NCBI GenBank assembly: GCA_963524305.1
Contig: CAURGH010000002.1
Span: 124,001-188,000 of the forward strand
Reading direction: 5' to 3'
DNA: 64,000 bases
Source of the DNA: JABCPH02 sp963524305
Lineage (GTDB): Bacteria > Fusobacteriota > Fusobacteriia > Fusobacteriales > Leptotrichiaceae
In this document: in pieces, positions 56,143 to 64,000 of the stretch
How positions within the stretch are numbered: position 1 is the first letter of the stretch
Layout: the number at the start of each line of letters is the position of its first letter
Notes under the pieces: model-generated
Told to the model about the DNA's origin: nothing
The model's database searches: none
What the model saw: only the letters and a program-made list of their open reading frames with translations
Translations under genes and position numbers: made by a program

Positions 56143-56520
56143 ATGAGAAAACTGATATTTTTAGATAAAGTAGTTGTCTATCTTAAAGAAAATTTAGATA
56201 AAACCAGGGAAGAAGTTGAAGAGAACTTAGAAATTATTATAAAAAGAAGTATCGTAGATTACTTGATAAACAAGAGAAAATTGAATATCGAGGAAATGAG
56301 CGATGCAACAGTAACTTTAGTAATAGATTTTGAAAAAGATAAAAATAAATTAAAATTAATTATTGAAGAATATATGTTTGAAATGAATTATAAAAATGAA
56401 GTATTGTTTAGAATGTTTAGATTAGGACTGGATAACGAGCATTTTATTCATCAAGATTTAAAAGAATTAGAAAATGAAATAAATGTTTTTGAAAATGGAA
56501 TTGGAATTCCTTTGAATTAA
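56143..56520 (+). CDS. Small protein of unknown function
   Basis: This 125-residue acidic helical protein has no signal peptide. It reads like a small cytoplasmic factor, with a charged helix (VVVYLKENLDKTREEVEEN) and a KNKLKLIIEEYMFEM segment. I do not recognise a family. GGAG touches the ATG at 56143 directly; no well-spaced ATG, GTG or TTG follows, so the start is uncertain by a few codons. It lies 35 bases after the FadL-like gene and is probably co-transcribed with it. Confidence 0.65.
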   Translation: MRKLIFLDKVVVYLKENLDKTREEVEENLEIIIKRSIVDYLINKRKLNIEEMSDATVTLVIDFEKDKNKLKLIIEEYMFEMNYKNEVLFRMFRLGLDNEHFIHQDLKELENEINVFENGIGIPLN

Positions 56521-56647
56521 AGAAAAATTCGTATATTTAACAAGTTGTAAAAATTTAAATTTAGAAAGATTTGTTGGTATACGAAATTTTTTTTAGATAT
56601 CTATATCTATTATAAGCTAAAAAACTATAATAAATAATCAATATCAA

Positions 56648-56676
56648 TTGTATTTTTTTAAATTTTGTGATAAACT
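56648..56676 (+). promoter_or_regulatory. Possible promoter of the fatty-acid synthesis cluster
   Basis: TTGTAT and TAAACT are 17 bases apart, with TG-A before the -10 (TGATAAACT). The -10 is imperfect. The gap from 56521 to 56739 contains no other feature I can support. Confidence 0.4.
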
Positions 56677-56739
56677 AAAATAGGATAAGTTTAGATAATT
56701 GAAAATTAAGAATTGATAGAATAAAAAAGAGGTGAACAA

Positions 56740-57717
56740 ATGAGAGTTGGAATAATGGGAACAGGTTCTTATGTTCCTGAAAGAATATTAACGAATAATG
56801 ATTTAGCAAAAATCGTTGATACGAATGATGAGTGGATAACAACTAGAACAGGAATACGAGAAAGAAGAATAGCAGCAGATGATGAAGCAACTTCTGATTT
56901 AGCATTTAAAGCCGCAGAAAAAGCGATAATTGATGCGGGAATTGATAAAAATGAAATTGAATTAATAATTGTTGCGACAATGACACAAGATCATTTAACG
57001 CCTTCGACAGCAGCATTGGTTCAAGATAAATTGGGGATTAAGGCAGCAGCATTTGATGTGAGTGCAGCATGTACAGGATTTATTTATGGATTTACAGTAG
57101 GATATAGTTTTATAAAAGCTGGAATTTACAAAAAAGTTCTTGTGATTGGTGCAGAAACAATGTCGAGAGTGACAGACTGGGAAGATAGGGGAACTTGTAT
57201 TTTGTTTGGAGATGGAGCTGGTGCTGTGGTGCTAGGAGAAGTTGAAACAGGAGGATTTTTGGCAAGTCATTTGGCAGCAGATGGTTCAGGAGCCTGTGAA
57301 TTAATTGTACCAGCAGGTGGTTCAAGAAAAGCGGCAACAGCAGAAACTATTGAAAATAGAGAAGTTTATTTAAAAATGAATGGTAGAGAAGTGTTTAAAT
57401 TTGCTGTGAAGGCATTCCCTGAATCAGTAGAGAATGTTTTAACACAACAAAATTTAACAGCTGATGACATTGATATTTTCATACCACATCAAGCAAATGT
57501 TAGAATTATTGAGGCAATTGCAAAAAGATTTAAACAACCTTTGGCTAAGTTTTTTGTTAATTTACATAAATATGGAAATACTTCGGGAGCATCAATACCA
57601 ATAGCATTGGATGAAGCTAGTAAAGAAGGAAGATTCAAAAAAGGGGATAAAATTGTAGCTACTGGATTTGGTGGAGGTTTAACATACGGTTCGATTTTAT
57701 TTGAGTGGTCAAAATAA
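56740..57717 (+). CDS. fabH: Beta-ketoacyl-ACP synthase III
   Basis: This 325-residue enzyme starts fatty-acid synthesis by condensing acetyl-CoA with malonyl-ACP. The nucleophile is Cys111 in SAACTGFIYG. The His and Asn of the triad are in FIPHQANVRI and HKYGNTSGASIP. The N-terminus (GTGSYVPERILTN, then DEWITTRTGIRERR) and the end (ATGFGGGLTYGSILFEW) are typical. AGAGGTG precedes the ATG. It opens the cluster fabH-membrane protein-fabD. Confidence 0.98.
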   Translation: MRVGIMGTGSYVPERILTNNDLAKIVDTNDEWITTRTGIRERRIAADDEATSDLAFKAAEKAIIDAGIDKNEIELIIVATMTQDHLTPSTAALVQDKLGIKAAAFDVSAACTGFIYGFTVGYSFIKAGIYKKVLVIGAETMSRVTDWEDRGTCILFGDGAGAVVLGEVETGGFLASHLAADGSGACELIVPAGGSRKAATAETIENREVYLKMNGREVFKFAVKAFPESVENVLTQQNLTADDIDIFIPHQANVRIIEAIAKRFKQPLAKFFVNLHKYGNTSGASIPIALDEASKEGRFKKGDKIVATGFGGGLTYGSILFEWSK

Positions 57718-57750
57718 AAAATAAAAAAATTATAGAGAGGATGATGTACT

Positions 57751-58131
57751 ATGAATAAAAAAATATGGTGGGGATTAATTGTTATTTTAGTTGGTCTATT
57801 TTATCTATTACAACAATATATTCCTGAAGCAGCAAGATACATTCTAAATTATCAAGTATTGTTTATTTTGATTGGAATTTTCTTTTCAATTAAAAAGAAA
57901 AAATTTGGATGGGCCTTGATAGGAATAGGTATATATTTATATTTAGATGATTTCTTTAAGGAACAATTTAACTTCATATTACCAATTGGAATTTTAGTAT
58001 TTGGAGTAGTTATATTAGCATTAGGAATTATTGAAAAAAAGAAAATAGCAGATAAAACAGTGTATAGCTCTAAGTCATCAAAAGTAAATGAAATTAAAGA
58101 TGCTGAAATTGTAGATCAAGATAAAAAATAA
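57751..58131 (+). CDS. Small membrane protein, LiaF-like transmembrane domain
   Basis: This 126-residue protein has about four hydrophobic segments (IWWGLIVILVGLFYLLQQ, VLFILIGIFFSIKK, FGWALIGIGIYLYLDD and LPIGILVFGVVILALGII) and a charged tail. The pattern of paired short helices with a WGLI start resembles the transmembrane half of LiaF/DUF5668 proteins, often linked with envelope stress. It lies between fabH and fabD with gaps of 33 and 18 bases, so it is transcribed with them. No role in lipid synthesis is established. Confidence 0.65.
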   Translation: MNKKIWWGLIVILVGLFYLLQQYIPEAARYILNYQVLFILIGIFFSIKKKKFGWALIGIGIYLYLDDFFKEQFNFILPIGILVFGVVILALGIIEKKKIADKTVYSSKSSKVNEIKDAEIVDQDKK

Positions 58132-58149
58132 TTAGTTGGAGGAATTTAA

Positions 58150-59061
58150 ATGTCAAAAATTGCTTTTGTATTTCCTGGACAAGGAACACAATTTGCTGGA
58201 ATGGGAAAAAAATTATACGAAGAAGTAAATGAAGAAACAAAAAAATCAATAGATAAAATATTTTCTAATTTAGAAAATGAAGAAGTAAAAAGAGTTTTGT
58301 TTGAAGGAACTGACGAAGAATTGAAAAATACTAAGTTTGCTCAACCTGCAATCGCTTTGTATTCAGTAATTTTAACAAAATTGTTAAAAGAAAAAGGTAT
58401 CGAGCCAGAATTCGTAGCAGGACACAGTTTAGGTGAATATAGTTCGTTATATGCGGCAGGAGTTTTAAGTGAAATTGAAACTATGAAACTTATTGCAAAA
58501 AGAGGAGATATTATGAGTAATGCTAAAGTAGACGGTTCGATGGCAGCAATTTTAGGATTATCGGCTACTGAAGTGGAAGAAATTTGTTCAAATATTGATG
58601 GTGTAATAGAAGCAGTTAATTACAATGAACCTAAGCAAACTGTAGTTGCAGGAGAAAGAAGTGTTTTAGAAGCAAATTTAGAAACGTTTAAAGAAAAAGG
58701 AGCGAGAAGAGCGTTACCTTTAGCTGTTTCAGGACCTTTTCATTCATCATTGATGAAACCTGTTGCTGAAATTTTGAAAAAAGAATTTAATAATTATAAT
58801 TGGAATGATGCAAAAACTCCAATTGTAGCAAATACTACAACTAATTTATTAGTAAAAGCTGATGAAATAAAAGAAGAGTTATATCATCAAACATTCGGTC
58901 CTGTAAAATGGGTTGACACAATTAATAAGTTGGCTGAAAATGGAGTAACAAAAATTTATGAAGTTGGTCCAGGAAAAGTTTTAGCTGGATTGATAAAGAA
59001 AATTGATAAAAGTATAGAAGTAATTAATATTGAGAATGTTGAAAGTTTAGAAAATATTTAA
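58150..59061 (+). CDS. fabD: Malonyl-CoA:ACP transacylase
   Basis: This 303-residue enzyme moves malonyl groups from coenzyme A to acyl carrier protein. It begins FVFPGQGTQFAGMG, has the active serine at Ser93 in GHSLGEYSSL, the substrate Arg in AKRGDIMS, and the catalytic His in SGPFHSSLM. Length is normal. The ACP gene follows after 147 bases containing an independent promoter. fabG, which often follows fabD, is absent. Confidence 0.97.
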   Translation: MSKIAFVFPGQGTQFAGMGKKLYEEVNEETKKSIDKIFSNLENEEVKRVLFEGTDEELKNTKFAQPAIALYSVILTKLLKEKGIEPEFVAGHSLGEYSSLYAAGVLSEIETMKLIAKRGDIMSNAKVDGSMAAILGLSATEVEEICSNIDGVIEAVNYNEPKQTVVAGERSVLEANLETFKEKGARRALPLAVSGPFHSSLMKPVAEILKKEFNNYNWNDAKTPIVANTTTNLLVKADEIKEELYHQTFGPVKWVDTINKLAENGVTKIYEVGPGKVLAGLIKKIDKSIEVINIENVESLENI

Positions 59062-59145
59062 GTGAGTAAAAGTAGTTCGCATAATCATTTTGATAATTAA
59101 AATAAAAATTTATTTTAAAAAATAACAGTGGTTATTTAAAAACAG

Positions 59146-59174
59146 TTGCAATTTTCTAGAACTTTTGGTATAAT
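59146..59174 (+). promoter_or_regulatory. Promoter of acpP
   Basis: TTGCAA and TATAAT are 17 bases apart, about 35 bases before the acpP start, which gives the highly expressed carrier-protein gene its own promoter inside the cluster. Confidence 0.7.
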
Positions 59175-59208
59175 AATTTGGAATATGAAAAATGGAGGTG
59201 GCATTATA

Positions 59209-59433
59209 ATGCTAGATAAAATTAAATCAATAGTTGCAGACCAATTAGGAGTAGATGAAAGTCAAGTTACTGAAGATGCTTCATTCGTAGATGATTTAGG
59301 AGCAGATTCTTTAGATACAGTAGAATTAATTATGGCTTTTGAAGAAGAATTTGATGTAGAAATCCCTGATGAAGATGCACAAAAAATTAAAACAGTTAAA
59401 GATGTAATTGACTACATCAACGCTAAACAATAA
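59209..59433 (+). CDS. acpP: Acyl carrier protein
   Basis: This 74-residue acidic protein carries the growing fatty acid on a phosphopantetheine arm attached to Ser34 in GADSLDTVELIM. The start at 59209 is set by GGAGGTG eight bases before it and by the usual N-terminal helix (MLDKIKSIVADQLG). A longer frame from 59146 would start at the promoter -35 box and is not credible. A terminator follows after about 15 bases. Confidence 0.97.
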   Translation: MLDKIKSIVADQLGVDESQVTEDASFVDDLGADSLDTVELIMAFEEEFDVEIPDEDAQKIKTVKDVIDYINAKQ

Positions 59434-59446
59434 ATATCTAAAAAAT

Positions 59447-59470
59447 AAAAGGGGATTGTCCCCTTTTTTT
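59447..59470 (+). terminator. Intrinsic terminator of acpP
   Basis: AAAAGGGGA and TCCCCTTTT form a nine-pair stem with a three-base loop and a T-run. Confidence 0.9.
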
Positions 59471-59471
59471 A

Positions 59472-59500
59472 TTGAAAAAATTAAAAAAAATTAGTATAAT
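59472..59500 (+). promoter_or_regulatory. Promoter of fabF
   Basis: TTGAAA and TATAAT are 17 bases apart, directly after the acpP terminator. Confidence 0.65.
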
Positions 59501-59563
59501 ATAGATGATATATAATATAAAATATAAAAATAATTTTAAATAAAAAAGATGAGAGGTGTATAA

Positions 59564-60799
59564 ATGAGAAGAGTAGTTATAACGGGAATAGGATTAGTGA
59601 CTCCGTTAGGGACAGGAAAAGAAAAAGCTTGGTCAAATTTATTAAATGGAGAATGCGGAATTGACAAAATTACTCAATTTGACAGTTCACAACATCCAGT
59701 GCATATTGCAGCAGAAGTAAAAGATTTTGTACCTGAAAATTATATTGAAAAAAAAGAATTAAAAAAGATAGCGAGATTTTCACAATTTGCGATTGCAGCA
59801 TCAAAAGAAGCATTAGAAGATGCTAAATTAGAAATTAATGATGAAAATGCAGATAGAATAGGAGTAATCATTGGTTCTGGAATCGGTGGATTGGATGTAA
59901 TTGAGCAAGAAGTTGAAAAACTTGTAACAAGAGGACCAAAAAGAGTATCACCATTTTATATTCCAGCAGCTATTTTGAATATGGCTTCAGGAAATACTTC
60001 AATTTATACAGGAGCTAAAGGACCAAATAAAACAGTTGTTACAGCTTGTGCTTCTGGAACAAATTCAATTGGAGATGCATTTCAAACAATTTTGTTAGGA
60101 AAAGCTGATGCGATGATAGCAGGAGGAACTGAGGCTACAGTAACTCCATCAGGAATTGCAGGATTTGCTAATTTAAAAGCATTGTCAACAAATCCAGATC
60201 CTAAAAAGGCTTCAAGACCGTTTACTGCTGATAGAGATGGTTTTGTGCTAGGAGAAGGTTCAGGAGTATTGATATTAGAAGAATTGGAACATGCTAAAAA
60301 ACGTGGAGCGAAAATTTATGCAGAAGTTGTAGGATATGGAGAAACAGGAGACGCTTATCATATGACAGCTCCATCTGATGGTGGAGAAGGTGCTGCAAGA
60401 GCATTTAGAATGGCATTAGAACAAGGAAACATTAAACCTGAAGAAGTTGGATATATAAATGCACACGGAACATCGACACCTGCAAATGATAAAAATGAAA
60501 CGCAAGCAATAAAATCAGCATTTGGTGAACACGCTTATAAATTAGCAGTAAGTTCGACAAAAGGAGCAACAGGACATTTATTAGGTGGAGCTGGAGGAAT
60601 CGAAGCAGCATTTTTAGCATTAGCTATTGATGAAGGAGTTTTACCACCAACTATAAACTATGAAAATCCTGATCCATTATGTGATTTGGATTATGTTCCA
60701 AACAAAGCTAGAAAACATGAAATAGAAGTAGGAATGTCTAGTTCATTAGGATTTGGTGGACATAATGCAGTTTTAGCATTTAGAAAATATAAAGGATAA
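59564..60799 (+). CDS. fabF: Beta-ketoacyl-ACP synthase II
   Basis: This 411-residue enzyme elongates fatty acids by condensing acyl-ACP with malonyl-ACP. The active cysteine is Cys162 in VTACASGTNSIG, and the two histidines lie in NAHGTSTPANDKNET and KGATGHLLGGAGG. The N-terminus (VVITGIGLVTPLGTGKE) and end (SSLGFGGHNAVLAF) are typical. AGAGGTG precedes the ATG. It is transcribed from its own promoter and may be followed by the structured region before rnc. Confidence 0.98.
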   Translation: MRRVVITGIGLVTPLGTGKEKAWSNLLNGECGIDKITQFDSSQHPVHIAAEVKDFVPENYIEKKELKKIARFSQFAIAASKEALEDAKLEINDENADRIGVIIGSGIGGLDVIEQEVEKLVTRGPKRVSPFYIPAAILNMASGNTSIYTGAKGPNKTVVTACASGTNSIGDAFQTILLGKADAMIAGGTEATVTPSGIAGFANLKALSTNPDPKKASRPFTADRDGFVLGEGSGVLILEELEHAKKRGAKIYAEVVGYGETGDAYHMTAPSDGGEGAARAFRMALEQGNIKPEEVGYINAHGTSTPANDKNETQAIKSAFGEHAYKLAVSSTKGATGHLLGGAGGIEAAFLALAIDEGVLPPTINYENPDPLCDLDYVPNKARKHEIEVGMSSSLGFGGHNAVLAFRKYKG

Positions 60800-60804
60800 T
60801 AAAC

Positions 60805-60947
60805 AAAAGAGAGATTACATAATTTTAAAAATTTGATTTTATTAGTATGGAATATTAGAAGACTTTTAAAAATTAATAATTGATAAATTGATGTTCCTAA
60901 TTATAAAAAAGTTGATTTTATAAGTTTTGTGATTTCTCTTTTTTGTG
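60805..60947 (+). terminator. Long stem-closed region with T-run after fabF
   Basis: AAAGAGAGATTACA near 60806 and TGTGATTTCTCTTT near 60929 are inverted arms with 13 of 14 pairs (one is G-U), 109 bases apart, and TTTTTTG follows. The enclosed bases are AT-rich. It may be a terminator with an unusually large loop or a folded RNA. Beyond it, up to rnc, I see only the rnc leader. Confidence 0.4.
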
Positions 60948-61030
60948 AATTGAACAAATTGAATAATTGATAGAATGATAGTATGACAGTTTTGTTAAAT
61001 TTAAAATTAAGATAAATTAAAATAGAAAAA

Positions 61031-61069
61031 AAGGAGGGCACTGCTTTTTTCATAGCAGTTAAATATTCA
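61031..61069 (+). promoter_or_regulatory. Hairpin between Shine-Dalgarno site and start codon of rnc
   Basis: AAGGAGG (61031-61037) lies 32 bases before the ATG, too far for normal initiation. Between them ACTGCT (61040-61045) and AGCAGT (61054-61059) pair exactly. Folding this stem would bring the site to about 12 bases from the ATG. No canonical in-frame start lies closer. Confidence 0.55.
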
Positions 61070-61771
61070 ATGTTGAAAAATAAAAGCTCTGAAGAATTAA
61101 TGGAAAAAATAAATTATCGCTTTAAAAATGAGGGATATTTAAAAGAAGCGTTGACTCACAGATCATTTTCAAATGAAAATGATAAAACTAAAAAGTTCGA
61201 TAATGAAAAATTGGAATTTTTAGGGGATGCTGTTTTGAATTTAATTACGACAGAGTATATTTATAATTTAGAAAAAGATAAAAATGAAGGTGAATTGGCA
61301 AAATTAAAAAGTCAAATAATAAGTGAGCCAGTATTTTCAGCTATTGCAAATGATTTGAAATTAGGAGATTATTTATACTTGAGTAATGGAGAAATATTAT
61401 CTGGTGGTAGAGAAAGAAAGTCTATTTTAGGGGATGCATTTGAGGCTTTAATGGGGGCAATATTTAAAGATTCTGATTATTACACTACGAAAGATATTGC
61501 GTTAAAATTTTTGTTGGAGAAGATTAACAATTTGGAAGAAATTGAAGGGACTGGAGATTATAAAACTATTTTACAGGAAGTTTTTCAAAGTAAATATAGA
61601 AAAATGCCAGAATATGAATTGCTTTCTACAAAAGGTCCAGATCATAACAAAGAATTTAAAATTGCTGTGAAATTAGATAATAAAATATGCGGTGTAGGAA
61701 TTGGGAAAAGCAAAAAAGAAGCTGAAAAGAATGCTGCTAGAGAAGCGTTAGAAAAGATGGAAGAGCTTTAA
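61070..61771 (+). CDS. rnc: Ribonuclease III
   Basis: This 233-residue enzyme cuts double-stranded RNA, including rRNA precursors. The catalytic domain contains the signature NEKLEFLGDAVL and later GDAFEALMGAIFKD. The C-terminal 70 residues form a double-stranded-RNA-binding domain (DYKTILQEVFQSKYRKMPEYEL to KKEAEKNAAREALEKM). The start is set by the first ATG, although the ribosome site is far upstream. In many bacteria rnc follows fabF, as here. coaD follows after 18 bases. Confidence 0.96.
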   Translation: MLKNKSSEELMEKINYRFKNEGYLKEALTHRSFSNENDKTKKFDNEKLEFLGDAVLNLITTEYIYNLEKDKNEGELAKLKSQIISEPVFSAIANDLKLGDYLYLSNGEILSGGRERKSILGDAFEALMGAIFKDSDYYTTKDIALKFLLEKINNLEEIEGTGDYKTILQEVFQSKYRKMPEYELLSTKGPDHNKEFKIAVKLDNKICGVGIGKSKKEAEKNAAREALEKMEEL

Positions 61772-61789
61772 ACGAGGAGATAGATTAAA

Positions 61790-62296
61790 ATGAAAAAGAT
61801 AGCGTTGTATCCAGGAAGTTTTGATCCAATAACAAAAGGACATGTTGATATTATAAGACGTTCAGCTGATTTATTTGATAAATTAATAATTGGTATTTTC
61901 AAAAATTCTTCAAAGAGCAAATCTTGGTTTACTGAAGAAGAAAGAGCGGAAATGATAAAAAAAATTTTAGAAAAAGAAAATATAAAAGCTGAAATTAAAA
62001 TTTTTAATGGATTGTTAGTGGATTTTATGTTTAAAGAAAAGGTGGATATTTTAATAAGAGGATTACGTGCACTGTCAGATTATGAGTATGAACTACAATT
62101 TGCTTTGACGAATAGTGCGTTGGCGAAAAATGATTTTGAAACAGTTTTTTTGACAGCTTCTAGGGAATATTTGTATTTAAGTTCTAGTTTAGTGAAAGAA
62201 ATAGCGCTGAATGAAGGTGAATTGGGAATTTTTGTTCCAAAAATAATTGAAGAAGAGTTAAGAAAGAAAGTTAAAGAGATTAAATATATTAGATAA
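61790..62296 (+). CDS. coaD: Phosphopantetheine adenylyltransferase
   Basis: This 168-residue enzyme makes dephospho-coenzyme A from 4'-phosphopantetheine and ATP. It begins YPGSFDPITKGHVDIIRR, which contains the nucleotidyl-transfer TKGH motif, and later has LIRGLRALSDYEYELQ and YLYLSSSLVKEIA. Length is normal. It supplies coenzyme A for the neighbouring fatty-acid genes. GAGGAG precedes the ATG. Confidence 0.97.
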   Translation: MKKIALYPGSFDPITKGHVDIIRRSADLFDKLIIGIFKNSSKSKSWFTEEERAEMIKKILEKENIKAEIKIFNGLLVDFMFKEKVDILIRGLRALSDYEYELQFALTNSALAKNDFETVFLTASREYLYLSSSLVKEIALNEGELGIFVPKIIEEELRKKVKEIKYIR

Positions 62297-62334
62297 AGCG
62301 TAAAAAGGTTAAGTAAAAATAAAAGGAGTTAAAA

Positions 62335-63693
62335 TTGGCAGAGAGAAACACAAAATCAAAATATATATGTTCAGAATGTGGTTATACCTCTCAAAAATGG
62401 CTGGGAAAATGTCCAAATTGTGATTCGTGGGGGACTTTTGAAGAGGAAGTTGAAATAAAAAGGAACTTTAAAAATATAGAATCAGAAGAGGTGTCAATTA
62501 CAAAAATTTCTGAGATAAAAATAGAAAAAGAATTTAGAATGGTTACTCGATACAGTGAATTTGATAGAGTGTTGGGTGGTGGATTGATAAAAGGAGAAGT
62601 GGTTCTTATAACAGGAAGCCCTGGGATAGGGAAATCGACATTTTTGTTGCAGTTGTCACAGGAATATTCAAAAATTGGAACTGTGTTTTATGTATCTGGA
62701 GAAGAATCTCCCAGACAGATAAAACAAAGGTCTGACCGAATAAATGTAAGAAGTGAAAATTTATATATTTTAAATGAGATAACAATTGAAAAAATTGAGT
62801 CGGTTATTTTGAAAGAAAGACCAAAAGTTGTTGTGATAGATTCGATACAAACGCTGCAATCAGTTAACAGTAATTCATTGCCAGGAAGTGTATCACAAAT
62901 TAGGGAAACGACATTAAAAATAATTGAAATCGCAAAAAGATACGAAATAGCATTTTATATTGTGGGTCATGTTACGAAAGATGGGAAATTGGCTGGGCCT
63001 AAATTGTTGGAACATATGGTTGATGCGGTTTTGCAGCTTGAAGGAGAAGAAAATAATTATTTTAGAATTGTTCGATCAATAAAAAATAGATATGGTTCAA
63101 CGAATGAAATTTCAATATTTGATATGAAGGAAAATGGAATAAGTGAAGTGAAAAATCCTTCTGAATTTTTTATTAGTGATAGAGATGAAAAAAATGTAGG
63201 AAGCATTATAGTGCCTATATTTGAAGGAAGTAGGGTATTTTTGTTTGAAGTGCAGTCCTTATTGAGTACACCTAATTTTGGGATACCTAAAAGGACAGTG
63301 GAAGGATATGATAGAAATAGAGTTGAAATACTGAGTGCAGTATTGTCGAGATCTTTAAAAATAGATATAAACTCAAAAGATATTTACATCAACATTCCTG
63401 GTGGAATTGAATTAAAAGATAGAAGTTCAGATTTAGCAGTAATATTTTCATTACTTTCGTCAGTTAATCAAAAACCAATTAGTCAAAAAATAGCAGCAAT
63501 TGGAGAGTTAGGCTTAAGAGGAGAGGTACGTAAAGTGTCATTTATTAAAAATAGGATAAATGAATTGGAAAAGCTAGGATTTACAGGAGTATACTTGCCA
63601 AGAAGCCATAAAGACGATTTGGATAAAGAAAATATAAAGATAAAGTTAAATTACATTAGTAATATTAGTGAGCTGATTGAGAGGGTGAAATAG
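62335..63693 (+). CDS. radA: DNA repair protein RadA (Sms)
   Basis: This 452-residue RecA-like protein helps process recombination intermediates. It has an N-terminal zinc finger (CSECGYTSQKW then CPNCDSW), Walker A GSPGIGKST, the RadA motif KNRYGSTNE (usually KNRFG) around residue 250, and a C-terminal Lon-protease-like domain (VEGYDRNRVEILSAVLSR to IAAIGELGLRGEVRKV). The start is TTG at 62335 behind AAAAGGAG; no ATG is available upstream in frame. disA follows immediately. Confidence 0.96.
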   Translation: MAERNTKSKYICSECGYTSQKWLGKCPNCDSWGTFEEEVEIKRNFKNIESEEVSITKISEIKIEKEFRMVTRYSEFDRVLGGGLIKGEVVLITGSPGIGKSTFLLQLSQEYSKIGTVFYVSGEESPRQIKQRSDRINVRSENLYILNEITIEKIESVILKERPKVVVIDSIQTLQSVNSNSLPGSVSQIRETTLKIIEIAKRYEIAFYIVGHVTKDGKLAGPKLLEHMVDAVLQLEGEENNYFRIVRSIKNRYGSTNEISIFDMKENGISEVKNPSEFFISDRDEKNVGSIIVPIFEGSRVFLFEVQSLLSTPNFGIPKRTVEGYDRNRVEILSAVLSRSLKIDINSKDIYINIPGGIELKDRSSDLAVIFSLLSSVNQKPISQKIAAIGELGLRGEVRKVSFIKNRINELEKLGFTGVYLPRSHKDDLDKENIKIKLNYISNISELIERVK

Positions 63694-63696
63694 TTT

Positions 63697-64000
63697 ATGA
63701 AAAATAAAGAAAGAAAAAAAGTGCGGGAATATATTTTTTCAGTAATAGCACCTGGTACTCCATTAAGGGAAGCTATAAACAGAATACAAGAGGCCAATCT
63801 TGGTGCATTAATTGTGTTAGGAGATTTGGAAATGTTGAAAGATGTTAAAGCTGGTGGATTTGAGTTAAATGCCGAATATACCCCACAGGGTGTTTATGAA
63901 CTAGCTAAAATGGATGGTGGAATAATTGTATCAAAAGATACAAAAACTATTTATGGAGCAAATGTTCAGATACAGCCAGATTACAAGATAAAAACAGATG
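63697..64000 (+). CDS. disA: DNA-integrity scanning diadenylate cyclase DisA, 3' part outside the window
   Basis: The last 304 bases encode the first 101 residues of a DisA-type protein and are cut by the window edge. The visible part covers much of the cyclase domain: VIAPGTPLREAINRIQEAN, LGALIVLGD, GGFELNAEYTPQGVYELAKMDGG and YGANVQIQPD. It makes the signal cyclic di-AMP while scanning DNA. The usual DGA motif is DGG here. The ATG is four bases after the radA stop with GAGGG just before, a linkage of radA and disA seen in many Firmicutes. The RHR motif would lie just beyond the edge. Confidence 0.93.
   Translation, partial: MKNKERKKVREYIFSVIAPGTPLREAINRIQEANLGALIVLGDLEMLKDVKAGGFELNAEYTPQGVYELAKMDGGIIVSKDTKTIYGANVQIQPDYKIKTD

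Noticed and set aside
59146..59208. N-terminal extension of the acyl carrier protein by 21 residues
   Set aside because: It begins at the promoter -35 box and crosses the -10 box; GGAGGTG fits the later ATG.

Overview
The window is strongly AT-rich, densely coded and most likely from Leptotrichia or a close relative in the Fusobacteriota. Four things point there. A Gram-positive-type DNA polymerase III (PolC, 38.1-42.4 kb) occurs beside a diderm outer-membrane protein of the FadL type (54.8-56.1 kb). There are several secreted proteins built of DKNxVYY repeats. The third and fourth are paralogous L,D-transpeptidases and a mix of ATG, GTG and TTG starts behind GGAG-type ribosome sites. No rRNA, tRNA, CRISPR array or insertion sequence was seen.

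Layout. 0-3.3 kb: the end of a peptide ABC-transporter operon (permease cut by the window edge, second permease, lipoprotein binding protein). 3.5-5.2 kb: a Na/phosphate cotransporter, facing sbcC-sbcD on the other strand across a shared terminator. 9.9-13.5 kb: small secreted, amidotransferase-type, coiled-coil and membrane proteins. 13.6-16.2 kb: a P2A-type calcium-like ATPase. 16.4-20.5 kb: an ABC importer with two tandem paralogous binding lipoproteins, a permease and an ATPase. 20.8-25.0 kb: purA and purB, the two enzymes around adenylosuccinate, with two exported proteins between them.

25.2-37.1 kb is an accessory block. It holds an unrecognised protein, a membrane protein with an unusual HPE J-domain, an HscC-like Hsp70, DKNxVYY repeat proteins of about 360 and 1080 residues, a YwqG-like protein, and an AAA-ATPase/PD-(D/E)XK protein. 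The block carries the scar of an old duplication: a truncated repeat-protein gene is joined directly to a second copy of the Hsp70 3' end.

37.1-64 kb returns to core genes: yebC, polC, an NlpC/P60 peptidase, fhs, a TPR/Sel1-like gene split by one in-frame stop, a PatB-type aminotransferase, two L,D-transpeptidases with a variant active site, a queuosine-precursor transporter followed by a small radical-SAM protein, and a FadL-like porin behind a promoter that contains a near-perfect operator palindrome. The window ends with the fatty-acid cluster fabH - membrane protein - fabD - acpP - fabF, then rnc, coaD, radA and the start of disA. fabG is missing from its usual place between fabD and acpP.

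The most interesting items are the Hsp70/J-protein/repeat-protein block with its duplication scar, an orphan promoter-terminator unit upstream of the queuosine genes, the putative queuine-salvage pair, the operator at 54.65 kb, and the hairpin lying between the Shine-Dalgarno site and start codon of rnc. Functions are assigned from motifs read by eye; no database search was possible.
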